A program made the translations under genes and the position numbers. DNA of 54,505 nucleotides, taken from positions 1 through 54,505 of the forward strand of contig LWTL01000109.1 in NCBI GenBank assembly GCA_002101235.1, written 5' to 3'. Shown here in pieces: positions 1-9,453 of this stretch. The notes below the pieces were generated by a model. It was given only the letters and a program-made list of their open reading frames with translations, searched no databases and was not told the origin of the DNA. The stretch's first letter is position 1. Each line of letters starts with the position of its first letter. This DNA comes from Cycloclasticus sp. symbiont of Bathymodiolus heckerae. Its GTDB lineage: Bacteria; Pseudomonadota; Gammaproteobacteria; Methylococcales; Cycloclasticaceae.

Positions 1-561
1 TCCTTAGATGTTCGCGTGTTAGCGACAACCAATAAAAATCTTCGCGAGATGGTGAATGAAGGTAACTTTAGAGAAGATTTACTTTATAGAATCAATGTTT
101 TTCCGATCAACATACCGCCATTAAGAGAGCGCAAAGCAGATGTTTTAGCATTGGCTAAAACAATGATCTCGCGACATTACTGTGGAGATCAATCCGTGCC
201 TAAGCTGTCAGCTGGAGCGATTAAAATGTTAGAGAGTCATGCATGGAGAGGCAATGTAAGAGAGCTGGAAAATGTTATTCAACGTGCGCTGATTATGGCG
301 AGCAGTTCGCTCATTAAAGAAAGTGATTTGATTTTTGAACTAGGCCATAGCACGGGAGCTGCTTTGCCTGAGGCAAGCGTAGAAAGTAAAGGTGATTTGA
401 GCGATGGCGTAAGAGCGGTAGAAGATAAGCTTATTTTAGACACCTTAGTAACATCGAATGGTAGCCGAAAGAATACGGCTGAGCGTTTAGGAATTAGTGC
501 CAGAACATTGAGGTACAAAATTGCGCGTATGCGAGATGCCGGCATACAAATTCCAGCATAA
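1..561 (+). CDS. flrC: Sigma-54-dependent flagellar response regulator FlrC/FleR, C-terminal part
   Basis: The reading frame is open from base 1, so the N-terminus (receiver and most of the AAA+ domain) lies outside the window. The visible part begins in the AAA+ core at VLATTNKNL and continues through the arginine-finger region FREDLLYRINVFPI and the sensor-II stretch GNVRELENVIQRAL, which are hallmarks of sigma-54 activators. The last 45 or so residues are a Fis-type helix-turn-helix ending ISARTLRYKIARMRDAGI. Placement directly before fliE is the usual position of flrC/fleR, whose product activates class III flagellar genes when phosphorylated by FlrB/FleS. The name rests on this context, since other NtrC-family proteins share the same domains. 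Confidence 0.88.
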   Translation, partial: SLDVRVLATTNKNLREMVNEGNFREDLLYRINVFPINIPPLRERKADVLALAKTMISRHYCGDQSVPKLSAGAIKMLESHAWRGNVRELENVIQRALIMASSSLIKESDLIFELGHSTGAALPEASVESKGDLSDGVRAVEDKLILDTLVTSNGSRKNTAERLGISARTLRYKIARMRDAGIQIPA

Positions 562-601
562 ATAGCAAAACAAATAATCTTAATTTAGTAAGGGGTAAGT
601 G

Positions 602-922
602 ATGAGTAACAATATGGAAATTAGCAGTGTATTAGCTCAAATGCGCGTGATGTCAGCTCAGGCTACAAACTCGGTTACAAAAACACCGGCTACCAATTCG
701 TCGGATTTTTCCAATATGTTGAGTCAATCAATAGAAGCGGTTAATAAAACGCAACAACAAGCCGGTGCATTATCAACCGCATTTGTAAAAGGTGAAACCG
801 ATGCTAGTTTGGCTGAAGTGATGGTGTCATTACAAAAAGCGAATTTATCCTTTCAGACGGTCTTGCAAACAAGAAACAAACTAGTGGATGCATATAAAGA
901 TGTTATGCGGATGACGATGTAG
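602..922 (+). CDS. fliE: Flagellar hook-basal body protein FliE
   Basis: A small (106 aa) secreted protein that joins the MS ring to the proximal rod. The C-terminal part DASLAEVMVSLQKANLSFQ and the final RNKLVDAYKDVMRM are characteristic of FliE. An in-frame GTG lies three bases upstream of the ATG at 602, but the AAGGGG ribosome site at about 590-595 is well spaced for 602, so the ATG is preferred. It is the first gene of the fliE-J run. No sigma-54 or sigma-28 promoter is visible in the 40 bases before it, so it may be read through from flrC. Confidence 0.95.
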   Translation: MSNNMEISSVLAQMRVMSAQATNSVTKTPATNSSDFSNMLSQSIEAVNKTQQQAGALSTAFVKGETDASLAEVMVSLQKANLSFQTVLQTRNKLVDAYKDVMRMTM

Positions 923-974
923 GCTTAGACGATTATCTATCACTTATATTTAAAATAAAGACAGGTTTAACACA

Positions 975-2642
975 ATGGCAACTCCAGCAGATCAAGTAAC
1001 AATGCAAATACCCCAAGGCAATATGATGATACGTCAACTTGGCATCATGTTAGCGTTGGCGGTCAGTGTCGCCTTAGGTGTGGCAGTTGTTTTGTGGTCA
1101 CAAACGCCTAACTACAGTTTGCTGTACAGTAATTTAGGCGATAGGGAGCTCAGTGCTGTTGTGTCGGGTCTGCAGCAATCGGGTGTTGAATATAAATTAG
1201 AGGCAGGTTCTGGTGCTGTTTTGGTGCCATCGTCAGAGGTGGATGAGCTACGTTTGCAACTGGCAGGTTTAGGCTTGCCAAGAGGTGGTGGTCAAGGCTT
1301 TGAATTGCTGGAAAAAGATACTGGTTTTGGTGCGAGTCACTCGATTGAAAAAGTAGGTATTCAGCGCGCGCTTGAAGGCGAAATTGCACGCTCTATTGTA
1401 ACGATACAGAGTGTTCGATCTGCTCGTGTTTTATTGGCTATACCAAAGCAATCTGTTTTTTTGAGGCACCGTAAAAAGCCTAGTGCGTCAGTTGTTGTGG
1501 ACATGCATCAAGGCCGTGAGTTAAAGAAATCAGAGGTCTCCGCTATTTTGCATTTGGTCTCGTCAGCTGTTCCACAACTGGATGCGTCACAAGTGACGAT
1601 AGTCGATCAAAAAGGCTCATTATTAAGTTCAAGAACATCGGATGACGTGATGTCGATGACCAGTAATCAATTTGAATTTAAGCAAGGTGTAGAAGATCAC
1701 CTTATTGGCCGTGTGGAAAATATTTTACTGCCTATTGTTGGTGCAGGCTCCATTCGTGCGTCGGTATCAGCGGATGTTGATTTTACGATAACAGAACAGA
1801 CTCAAGAGCAATATAACCCCGACTTGCTAGCATTAAGAAGCGAGCAAGTAACAGAAGAGCAAAGCAATATGGCGGGTGTGCAAGGTATTCCTGGTGCGTT
1901 GTCTAATCAGCCGCCTGCCAATGGTATTGCGCCAGAGGTGGTTACTGGTGCGGAGCCAGCGAGTGGGTCGTCAGGCTCTATGAACATGAATAAAAGATCG
2001 ATCAAAAATTATGAGTTGGATAAAAAAATCAGTCACACAAAATTATCAACAGGTCGTTTAAAACGCGTTACGGTTGCGGTTGTTATTGATAATAAACAGG
2101 GTGTGGCAACAGCTGAGGGCGGTGTGGCATCGGAAGCGTATAGCGAAGAAGATTTAGCTAAATTCAAGAGTCTTGTGAAAGAGGCGATAGGCTTTAATGA
2201 ATTACGTGGTGATAGTGTGACGATTACCAATATAGCGTTTAAGCAACCAGAAGTTCCCGGGGCGTTACCTGAAATTCCTTTATGGGAGCAGGCGTGGGTG
2301 TTAGATATTGCTAAGCAGGCAGTGGGTGGAATATTTGCATTACTTCTTATCTTCGTTGTCTTAAAGCCAACCATTAAAAGCTTGTTAGAAAAGCCAACCG
2401 TTGCAATGCTTCCTGCAGGCGCACAGGGTATGGCTACAGGGGTGGATGGTGTTCCTATGGCGGTGCCTGCTGGTGCAGCAGGACAGGCGGGGGGTGTACC
2501 ATTAGCGCTTGAATCGGATGAAGAACTAATGATGTTAGAAGCACCTAAGAGTTACGAGCAACGTTTAGAAATGGCTCAAAAAATCGCCGGTGAAGACCCT
2601 AAAAGGGTTGCCCAAGTAATGAAAACATGGATTCAAAACTAA
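975..2642 (+). CDS. fliF: Flagellar MS-ring protein FliF
   Basis: The inner-membrane ring protein on which the basal body and export gate are built. The 555 aa product has an N-terminal membrane segment near residues 22-42, a YscJ-like periplasmic domain (YSLLYSNLGDRELSAVVSGL), the second ring-building region, and a second membrane helix near 446-465 followed by the cytoplasmic tail that binds FliG. The acidic C-terminus SDEELMMLEAPKSYEQRLEM resembles the FliG-binding segment of other FliF proteins. Length is normal for the family. Its last 16 bases overlap fliG in another frame, suggesting coupled translation. Confidence 0.97.
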   Translation: MATPADQVTMQIPQGNMMIRQLGIMLALAVSVALGVAVVLWSQTPNYSLLYSNLGDRELSAVVSGLQQSGVEYKLEAGSGAVLVPSSEVDELRLQLAGLGLPRGGGQGFELLEKDTGFGASHSIEKVGIQRALEGEIARSIVTIQSVRSARVLLAIPKQSVFLRHRKKPSASVVVDMHQGRELKKSEVSAILHLVSSAVPQLDASQVTIVDQKGSLLSSRTSDDVMSMTSNQFEFKQGVEDHLIGRVENILLPIVGAGSIRASVSADVDFTITEQTQEQYNPDLLALRSEQVTEEQSNMAGVQGIPGALSNQPPANGIAPEVVTGAEPASGSSGSMNMNKRSIKNYELDKKISHTKLSTGRLKRVTVAVVIDNKQGVATAEGGVASEAYSEEDLAKFKSLVKEAIGFNELRGDSVTITNIAFKQPEVPGALPEIPLWEQAWVLDIAKQAVGGIFALLLIFVVLKPTIKSLLEKPTVAMLPAGAQGMATGVDGVPMAVPAGAAGQAGGVPLALESDEELMMLEAPKSYEQRLEMAQKIAGEDPKRVAQVMKTWIQN

Positions 2643-3658
2643 TGGCTGAACAGCAAGAAACTCCAGAACTTAGCGGAACAGCAAAAGCAGCTGTCCTATT
2701 ACTGTCTTTGGGGGAAGACCACGCGGCAGGTGTGATGAAGCACATGGGGCCGAAAGAAGTGCAGCAAGTGGGCACCGCTATGGCAACGCTTGAAAATGTA
2801 ACGACAGAAACATTGGATTCAGTCGTTGGACATTTTATTACTACGATCGGTGGACAAACGGCTTTGGGTATTGACTCCGATAAGTATATTAAGAACGTCT
2901 TAACCAATGCCCTAGGTGTTGATAAAGCCGGTGGCGTTATTGATCGCATTCTATTGGGTAGAAACTCCAAAGGTTTAGAGCAACTAAAGTGGATGGATCC
3001 TCGCTCTATTGCAGATTTAATTCGTTTAGAGCACCCGCAAATTATAGCGATTGTTTTATCGTATTTAGACAGTGATCAAGCGGCAGAGACATTATCGAAC
3101 TTGGCGCCTAGATTACGTCCAGATGTACTCATGCGCATTGCTGTTTTGGAAGGTGTTCAGCCAGATGCATTGCAAGAGTTGGACGCCATTATGGAGAAAC
3201 AGCTATCGGGTAACTCGGGTGCGCAAACGGCGCAAATGGGCGGGATTCAAACAGCAGCGAACATTCTTAACTTTATGGAAGGCTCTGTAAGTGCTGAATT
3301 GATCGACTCGGTTGTTGAAGCAGACGATGAAGTAGGTCAGTTGATACAAGATAAAATGTTTGTCTTCGATAACCTTATTGATGTGGATGACCGTGGTATT
3401 CAAGCATTACTTAAAGAAGTATCAACCGATGTATTAACGCTAGCGCTGCGTGCAGCAGAAGAAGCATTGAAGGAAAAAGTATTTGCCAATATGTCTAAAC
3501 GTGCAGCAGAAATGCTACGGGATGATATGGAAGCAGCGCCTCCTGCAAAAGTAAGTGATGTTGAAGCAGCACAAAAAGAAGTGTTAATCATTGCACGACG
3601 CTTGTCTGATTCAGGTGAGATTTCATTAGGTGGCGGTGGAGGAGATGATTTTGTCTAA
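2627..3658 (+). CDS. fliG: Flagellar motor switch protein FliG
   Basis: The rotor protein that transmits torque from the stator and links FliF to FliM. The 343 aa sequence contains the LRPDVLMRIA motif of the middle domain and the C-terminal torque helix region DNLIDVDDRGIQALLKEVSTDVLTLALRAAEE with charged residues expected for stator contact. Two starts are possible, ATG 2627 and ATG 2642; the first overlaps fliF by 16 bases. The C-terminus carries a glycine run before ending DDFV. Order fliF-fliG-fliH is canonical. Confidence 0.97.
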   Translation: MDSKLMAEQQETPELSGTAKAAVLLLSLGEDHAAGVMKHMGPKEVQQVGTAMATLENVTTETLDSVVGHFITTIGGQTALGIDSDKYIKNVLTNALGVDKAGGVIDRILLGRNSKGLEQLKWMDPRSIADLIRLEHPQIIAIVLSYLDSDQAAETLSNLAPRLRPDVLMRIAVLEGVQPDALQELDAIMEKQLSGNSGAQTAQMGGIQTAANILNFMEGSVSAELIDSVVEADDEVGQLIQDKMFVFDNLIDVDDRGIQALLKEVSTDVLTLALRAAEEALKEKVFANMSKRAAEMLRDDMEAAPPAKVSDVEAAQKEVLIIARRLSDSGEISLGGGGGDDFV

Positions 3659-4292
3659 ATCACCTTCCGAAAAAGAGGGTGTTACAGCGTGGGCTTTTCC
3701 TTCGTTTGTAGAGTCTGCGTCGGTTGATGTTGAGCTGGGTAGTGTGCGGGCACCAACAGCTGGGGATCTTGAAAAGCTTCAACGGCAAACGATTGATGAA
3801 GCAGCAAAGAAAGGTTATGACGATGGTTTTGCGAAAGGGTTGAAAACCAGTGAGGCACAAATTGCGCAAAAAGTGAGGTCATTGGAATCTGTTATTCAAT
3901 CACTAGCGAGTCCTTTTGAAGAATTTGATGAGCGAGTGGAAAATGAAATTGCATCTTTGGCGATTCAGATTTCAAAACAATTGATTCGACGTGAGCTAAA
4001 AGTAGACTCTGGCCAAGTGGTTGGCGTGGTAAAAGAAGCCCTAGCGGCATTACCCTCGAGCTCTCAAAATATACAATTATTTTTACACCCAGAAGATGCG
4101 GTGTTGGTTAAGTCAGCTTTATCGTTAGATGGAGCGGGCGAAACGCGTTGGCAAATTATAGAAGACCCTGTGGTAACACGAGGAGGTTGCCGTGTTGCTA
4201 CCGATGCATCCACTATTGATGCGACGATTGAAAATAGGCTCGCTGCTATTATTGCCCAAGCATTGGGTGATGAACGGTCGGCTTCTTCATGA
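3645..4292 (+). CDS. fliH: Flagellar export ATPase regulator FliH
   Basis: A peripheral stalk-like protein that binds and controls the FliI ATPase. A FliH-family C-terminal domain is seen from about residue 100 ([20 protein letters not shown]) onward. The start is uncertain: GTG 3630, ATG 3645 and TTG 3651 are in one frame, and a strong GGAGGAG at 3638-3644 abuts ATG 3645 but is ideally spaced for TTG 3651. ATG 3645 is listed as a compromise. The gene overlaps the end of fliG, and its stop overlaps the fliI start (ATGA), so translation is probably coupled. Confidence 0.9.
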   Translation: MILSKSPSEKEGVTAWAFPSFVESASVDVELGSVRAPTAGDLEKLQRQTIDEAAKKGYDDGFAKGLKTSEAQIAQKVRSLESVIQSLASPFEEFDERVENEIASLAIQISKQLIRRELKVDSGQVVGVVKEALAALPSSSQNIQLFLHPEDAVLVKSALSLDGAGETRWQIIEDPVVTRGGCRVATDASTIDATIENRLAAIIAQALGDERSASS

Positions 4293-5674
4293 GTCAGCCT
4301 GCGTTTGTTCAGCAACGTACCGATAAGCTGCTAAATCGCTTACAGATTTATAAAGACCGAATTAACGAACCCCAACCCATGTTAGTAGAAGGTCGGTTGA
4401 CTCGAATGATTGGTTTGACCTTGGAAGCCGTCGGCTGCCGTTCAACTATCGGTGGGCGCTGTATGATCGAAACAGTTGATGGTCACCGAACCGAAGCTGA
4501 AGTTGTTGGTTTTTCAGGAGAGCGCCTGTATTTAATGCCAACAGGGGATATCCGAGGATTAGAGCAGGACTGTCGGGTAATCCCAATGGGGTTGACCAGT
4601 ATGGCGCATGTAGGCCCAGCCTTATTAGGTCGCGTTATTGACGGTGGTGGTAAACCGTTGGATGGCAAAGGTCCTGTTCATACGATAGATACTATGCCAT
4701 TACATGGTCGCCCACTTAACCCGTTAGGCCGTAAACCGATTACACAGCCACTTGATGTTGGCATCGGTGCAATTAATTCCTTATTAACCGTCGGTAAAGG
4801 GCAGCGTATTGGTTTGTTTGCGGGCAGTGGTGTGGGTAAAAGTGTGTTGTTAGGGATGATGACGAAATATACGAAGGCCGATATTGTAGTAGTGGGTCTC
4901 ATTGGTGAGCGTGGTCGAGAAGTGAATGAGTTTGTTAGAAAAACGCTTGGTGCTGAAGGTATGGCGCGTGCAGTTGTTGTGGCGACGCCAGCAGATCACC
5001 CTCCCTTGATGCGTATGCATGGTGCTATGTTAGCAACCAGTATTGCCGAGTATTTTCGTGACCAAGGTAAAAACGTTTTGCTGCTAATGGATTCATTAAC
5101 GCGATACGCGCAGGCGCAACGTGAAATTGCCTTGGCGATAAACGAACCACCAGCAACAAAAGGTTACCCGCCTTCAGTATTCAGTAAGTTACCTAGCTTG
5201 GTGGAGCGTGCGGGTAATTCAGATGAAGGAACAGGCTCGATCACAGCGTTTTATACCGTACTAACGGAAGGGGATGATACAAATGATCCTATTGCCGACG
5301 CGAGTCGCGCCATTCTGGATGGCCATATTCACCTGTCTAGAAGTTTGGCAGAAGCAGGGCATTTCCCTGCGATTGATATGGAAGCATCAGTGAGCCGTTT
5401 AATGACAGAAATTGTGCCAGAAGAACATCAAGATATGGCGCGAGAATTTAGAAAAATAAATTCAACCTACCAACAAAATGCTGATTTAATCAATGTGGGT
5501 GCATATCAACCTGGGTCAAACCCATTGGTTGACCAGGCCATCGGTATGCACGAACCCATGTTAGACTTTCTTCAGCAACGATTAACCGAAGCGGTAAACT
5601 TTGATGAAAGTATAAACGGCTTGCATGCCGTTTTAGAACAAGGTAAATCCGTTGCACTTTCTAAGGAGCTTTAA
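4289..5674 (+). CDS. fliI: Flagellum-specific export ATPase FliI
   Basis: The ATPase of the flagellar type III export apparatus, related to the F1 beta subunit. The 461 aa product has the Walker A sequence GSGVGKS at residues 179-185, the GERGREV motif typical of FliI/YscN, and the Walker B region [19 protein letters not shown]. The start ATG overlaps the fliH stop by four bases. Length and order agree with other gammaproteobacterial fliI genes. Confidence 0.98.
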   Translation: MSQPAFVQQRTDKLLNRLQIYKDRINEPQPMLVEGRLTRMIGLTLEAVGCRSTIGGRCMIETVDGHRTEAEVVGFSGERLYLMPTGDIRGLEQDCRVIPMGLTSMAHVGPALLGRVIDGGGKPLDGKGPVHTIDTMPLHGRPLNPLGRKPITQPLDVGIGAINSLLTVGKGQRIGLFAGSGVGKSVLLGMMTKYTKADIVVVGLIGERGREVNEFVRKTLGAEGMARAVVVATPADHPPLMRMHGAMLATSIAEYFRDQGKNVLLLMDSLTRYAQAQREIALAINEPPATKGYPPSVFSKLPSLVERAGNSDEGTGSITAFYTVLTEGDDTNDPIADASRAILDGHIHLSRSLAEAGHFPAIDMEASVSRLMTEIVPEEHQDMAREFRKINSTYQQNADLINVGAYQPGSNPLVDQAIGMHEPMLDFLQQRLTEAVNFDESINGLHAVLEQGKSVALSKEL

Positions 5675-6124
5675 GTGGGACATATGTCAAAAAAGTCAGA
5701 AAGATTCGAGCCCGTTAAGAAGATTGCTCAAAATAATGAGACAGCGGCGGCTGTAAAAATGAATCAGTCGCTTCAGGCGCAAGAAGAGTCCGTTGACCAA
5801 TTAGAAAAACTGAGAGGGTACCGCGCTGATTATGTAGTCCAGTTTAAGCTAAAGGGCCAAAATGGCATGTCTGCTTCGAGGCTTCAAGAGTATCAAGCGT
5901 TTGTGCAAAAGTTAGACCGGGCTATTGACGAGCAAATTCAGGCGGTTCATAGAATGCGTGTAAAAGCAGGGGAGCATCAGCAAGCATTTAAAAAAACAAA
6001 TAGTCGAAAAAAAGTGGTTGAAAAACTGATTGAAAAATCAAAGCGTCAAGAAAACATTTCAAAAGAACGCCAAGAGCAAGTTGAAGCAGATGACCGAGTC
6101 TTTAAGGGCAGCCAGTTTGATTAG
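5675..6124 (+). CDS. fliJ: Flagellar export chaperone FliJ
   Basis: A short coiled-coil protein that links the FliI ring to the export gate FlhA. The 149 aa sequence is almost all charged helix, with many Q, E and K residues and no membrane segment, as in FliJ. GTG 5675 immediately follows the fliI stop and has AGGAG at 5665-5669; ATG 5684 in the same frame is a possible alternative, removing three residues. It is the last gene of this flagellar run and is followed by a convergent GGDEF gene only 27 bases away. Confidence 0.9.
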   Translation: MGHMSKKSERFEPVKKIAQNNETAAAVKMNQSLQAQEESVDQLEKLRGYRADYVVQFKLKGQNGMSASRLQEYQAFVQKLDRAIDEQIQAVHRMRVKAGEHQQAFKKTNSRKKVVEKLIEKSKRQENISKERQEQVEADDRVFKGSQFD

Positions 6125-6151
6125 TGCGGTAGTATTTGCTTTAAAAGTAAA

Positions 6152-7774
6152 TTAGAGGTTGTTCGATTTTTTATGGTCACTATTTCGCCTGAATGTATGT
6201 GTACAGTTTCTGCCTTCATCTTTAGCGGCATAAAGAGACGTATCTGCTTGCTTAAATAATTCAACATCATTCAGCTCGTCGCCAGAAAGTGCGGCGACCC
6301 CTGCGCTAATCGTAATGACTTTTTCACTGACGGCAGTTTCGTGTTTTATTTCGAGCGATTTAATCGCCAAACGGATCCGTTCGGCAACTTGGTAGGCCCC
6401 AAAAGCATCGGTTGACGGTAATAGTACAACGAACTCCTCACCACCAAAGCGAGCGGCAAAGTCTGTGCTGCGAGGCAATGTATTGGAGATAACTTCGGCG
6501 ATACGTTTAAGAATAATGTCGCCGAGGTCGTGGCCATAATAGTCGTTATATTCCTTGAAACAGTCGATATCAAAAACGATCATGGCAAGAGGCTGGTTAG
6601 AGCGTTTAGCGGTATTAATCTCATCGCTCAACCTATCTTCATAAGCTCGGCGGTTAGGTATTTTTGTTAGAGGGTCTGTTTCGCTTAATTCTTTATATCT
6701 AGCGCGTGCTTCGTCCAGCTCATGCGTCTTCTCTGCTATGCGGCGTTCACTTTCTTTGCTGATGGTTAAGTCGCGAATGATAAGGCTAAAGCGATGCGCG
6801 CCATGAACAGCCGTATCGGACAGAGTTACGTGAACCGGAATCTGAGATCGGTCTTTATGGATCGCGTAATCTTCATATTGAATGCCGGCTTGTCCTGAGC
6901 TTTCTTTTTCCCGTAGGGCTAACAGGTTGCTGAAATGGTTAGGTAAAAAAAGACTGATGGGTTGGTTTATAATTTCTTTAGGACTATAACCAAATAAGGT
7001 GTTAGCGCCCTTATTAAAAATGGTCACGAGCCCATTGTCATCAGTAAGGACAATGGCATCTAATGCGCTGTCAATAACGCTGTCACTAACGATGTCTTTG
7101 TGGGCTGAAATTTCGTCACCACGCTTTAAGTTTTTAATTAAAATTGAGATGAAAATAGCAGCGACAATGCTTAATAACGTAACTAAAGCGAAAGACATTT
7201 GTTGGTTCTTATCGATCTTAACTTGTAGTCTATTTAACTCAGCGGCATTACTGGCTTCGACTAAACTAACAAAATTTTTAATGGTGATAAGTATAGGGGC
7301 TTGATTGGGGATGGCTTCATCAAATAAAAGAGTAGCCGCTTCTGTTCGATTCTCATTCAATAATAAGTCTGCAACAGCTATTTGATTTTTAGCATTATCA
7401 CCGGTGAGCTGTAACAAACGGTCGAGTAATTTATTTTGATTAGACGTCAGCCTTGATTCTTTTAATGCATCGCGATTTTGACGAAACAAAAAAGCTTGGT
7501 GGTGCAGCTTTTGGTTGAGCTCATCTAAAAGGAAGGGGTCCTTTTCATTGAGCATAGTTAATAAGGTGTAAGAGCGGTTCCGAATGTTTTGGGATATGCT
7601 GTTAATAGCATGTGTTTTTTGCTGTGTCTTAAGAATTACAGTAGAGGCTTGTTGGTGCAAATCATTGGACTTAAGATTTATGTAATATAATGCGCCAACC
7701 GCGAACATGCAGAAGATAAAAAGAGCCAGAATGTACAGGCTTCTATTGGCTTTATTGTAAGAGGTGAACTTCAT
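6152..7774 (-). CDS. Membrane PAS-GGDEF diguanylate cyclase
   Basis: This 540 aa protein probably makes cyclic di-GMP at the inner membrane. It has a membrane helix near residues 13-33, a periplasmic helical sensor region of about 160 residues, a second helix near 194-214, a PAS domain around 232-345 (SALDAIVLTDDNGLVTIFNK), and a GGDEF domain. The active-site motif is GGEEF at 444-448 and an RSTD inhibitory-site motif sits at 435-438, the normal nine residues before it, so product inhibition is likely. It is convergent with the flagellar operon and divergent from dusA. The signal sensed is unknown. Confidence 0.93.
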   Translation of the reverse strand: MKFTSYNKANRSLYILALFIFCMFAVGALYYINLKSNDLHQQASTVILKTQQKTHAINSISQNIRNRSYTLLTMLNEKDPFLLDELNQKLHHQAFLFRQNRDALKESRLTSNQNKLLDRLLQLTGDNAKNQIAVADLLLNENRTEAATLLFDEAIPNQAPILITIKNFVSLVEASNAAELNRLQVKIDKNQQMSFALVTLLSIVAAIFISILIKNLKRGDEISAHKDIVSDSVIDSALDAIVLTDDNGLVTIFNKGANTLFGYSPKEIINQPISLFLPNHFSNLLALREKESSGQAGIQYEDYAIHKDRSQIPVHVTLSDTAVHGAHRFSLIIRDLTISKESERRIAEKTHELDEARARYKELSETDPLTKIPNRRAYEDRLSDEINTAKRSNQPLAMIVFDIDCFKEYNDYYGHDLGDIILKRIAEVISNTLPRSTDFAARFGGEEFVVLLPSTDAFGAYQVAERIRLAIKSLEIKHETAVSEKVITISAGVAALSGDELNDVELFKQADTSLYAAKDEGRNCTHTFRRNSDHKKSNNL

Positions 7775-7848
7775 TGATGTGTTGTTTTACTCGTCCTTGT
7801 GCGAATTAATACCTTATTTAAGGTTAGCAGAAAAATTTATTTTTACTT

Positions 7849-8829
7849 ATGTTTGATATAAAAAAGCAAATATCAGTTGCTCCTATGATGGAGTGGACCG
7901 ACAAACACTGTCGTTACTTTCATCGACTATTATCTCCGCATGCTTTGTTGTATACAGAAATGGTGACAACAGGTGCGTTGTTACATGGGGATAAAGAACG
8001 CTTTTTGGCCTACGATAACTTTGAGCAGCCTTTAGTGCTTCAATTAGGGGGAAGTGATCCGTTAGACATGGCGAAGTGTGCGCAGTTAGCAGAACAAGCA
8101 GGGTATCAAGAAGTAAATATAAACGTGGGGTGCCCAAGCGATCGAGTTCAAAATGGCCGAATAGGTGCGTGTTTGATGGCAGAGCCAGAATTAGTGGCGC
8201 GGTGTGTTTCTCAAATGCGAGAAATAGTAGAGATACCCATCACCGTTAAAACGCGTATTGGCATTGATGAGAGTGACTCATTCGATTTTTTATTGAATTT
8301 TGTTAAAACAGTGGCTGATGCAGGTTGCGATACGCTTATTATCCATGCGCGCAAAGCAATATTGAGTGGTTTGTCTCCTAAAGAAAATCGAACAATTCCA
8401 CCGCTCAATTATGATAGAGCGTATCAACTGAAGAAAGAATGCCCTCAGTTATCCATTGTGATTAACGGAGGGGTCAAAACGGTTGATGAAGTTCAACAGC
8501 ATTGGCAGCAAGTTGATGGAGTGATGATTGGGCGTGAGGCGTATCATAATCCGTTTTTTTTAGCCGATATTGAACACCAATTATTTCAACAAGTATTGCC
8601 GGATAGGGTCGACATTCTTAACCAATTTATACCGTATGTAGAGAAGCAATTGTGCTCAGGTTCTTCCTTGCAAAGTATGACGCGACATATATTAGGGCTC
8701 TTTGCTGGGCAGCCAGGCGGTAAACATTGGCGGCGTTATCTTAGTGAAAATGCGCGACAAAAAAATGCAGGGCCAGAAGTACTACTGGCAGCGTTGGATG
8801 AAATGGCACCGTTCAGCGCAATTAATTAG
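7849..8829 (+). CDS. dusA: tRNA-dihydrouridine synthase A
   Basis: An FMN-dependent enzyme that reduces uridines in the D loop of tRNA. The 326 aa product begins with the conserved VAPMMEWTDKHCRYFHR segment and contains INVGCPSDRVQNGRIGACLM, with the catalytic Cys95. The sequence MMEWTDRHxR is specific to the DusA subgroup and separates it from DusB and DusC. It stands alone, in an intergenic space shared with a divergent GGDEF gene. Confidence 0.95.
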   Translation: MFDIKKQISVAPMMEWTDKHCRYFHRLLSPHALLYTEMVTTGALLHGDKERFLAYDNFEQPLVLQLGGSDPLDMAKCAQLAEQAGYQEVNINVGCPSDRVQNGRIGACLMAEPELVARCVSQMREIVEIPITVKTRIGIDESDSFDFLLNFVKTVADAGCDTLIIHARKAILSGLSPKENRTIPPLNYDRAYQLKKECPQLSIVINGGVKTVDEVQQHWQQVDGVMIGREAYHNPFFLADIEHQLFQQVLPDRVDILNQFIPYVEKQLCSGSSLQSMTRHILGLFAGQPGGKHWRRYLSENARQKNAGPEVLLAALDEMAPFSAIN

Positions 8830-8830
8830 C

Positions 8831-8857
8831 TTGAAACAGTGAATAAAACGTTATAAT
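8831..8857 (+). promoter_or_regulatory. Possible sigma-70 promoter of folE
   Basis: TTGAAA at 8831-8836 and TATAAT at 8852-8857 lie 15 bases apart upstream of folE. The -10 box is a perfect match, but the spacing is two bases short of optimum, so the -35 assignment is uncertain. Confidence 0.4.
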
Positions 8858-8885
8858 TTTTGGCTTACAAATACGATATAGACCT

Positions 8886-9434
8886 ATGGAAAAACTGTAC
8901 AAACAAATTATTTCAGATATTGGTGAAGATGTTGACCGTCAAGGCTTGGTTGATACGCCAAAACGAGCAGCGAAAGCGATGTCGTTTTTGACCAGTGGTT
9001 ACCAAAAAAATTTAGATGATATTGTTAATAATGCTGTTTTTGATTCAGATGCTGATGACATGGTGATTGTTAAAAACATTGAGCTTTATTCCATGTGTGA
9101 GCATCACTTATTGCCGTTTATTGGGAAATGCCATGTGGCTTATTTGCCTAATGGCAAAGTACTTGGTTTATCTAAAGTTGCACGAATTGTGGATATGTTT
9201 GCTCGTCGCTTACAAATTCAAGAGCAATTAACGACTCAAATTGCCGACTCAATTTTAAAAGTAACAGGTGCGAAGGGTGTAGCAGTTGTTGTTGAAGCAA
9301 AACACTTGTGCATGATGATGCGGGGTGTTGAAAAGCAAAATTCTCAAATGACAACGTCCAGTATGCTGGGGCAGTTTCGTAAAAATTCTGAAACACGTGC
9401 TGAGTTTTTGAGTTTATTAAAAATGGGGCAGTAG
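8886..9434 (+). CDS. folE: GTP cyclohydrolase I
   Basis: The first enzyme of tetrahydrofolate (and queuosine) synthesis, converting GTP to dihydroneopterin triphosphate. The 182 aa sequence carries the zinc ligands Cys71, His74 (MCEHHLLPF) and Cys142 (KHLCMMMRG), the typical type IA pattern. It is followed after 19 bases by hemH, with which it is probably co-transcribed, although the pathways are unrelated. Confidence 0.97.
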   Translation: MEKLYKQIISDIGEDVDRQGLVDTPKRAAKAMSFLTSGYQKNLDDIVNNAVFDSDADDMVIVKNIELYSMCEHHLLPFIGKCHVAYLPNGKVLGLSKVARIVDMFARRLQIQEQLTTQIADSILKVTGAKGVAVVVEAKHLCMMMRGVEKQNSQMTTSSMLGQFRKNSETRAEFLSLLKMGQ

Positions 9435-9453
9435 CCACTCCGAGTATATTGAG

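Noticed and set aside
7811..7824. ACCTTA-TT-TAAGGT palindrome between a GGDEF gene and dusA
   Set aside because: Only six paired bases in an AT-rich spacer; too weak to call an operator.
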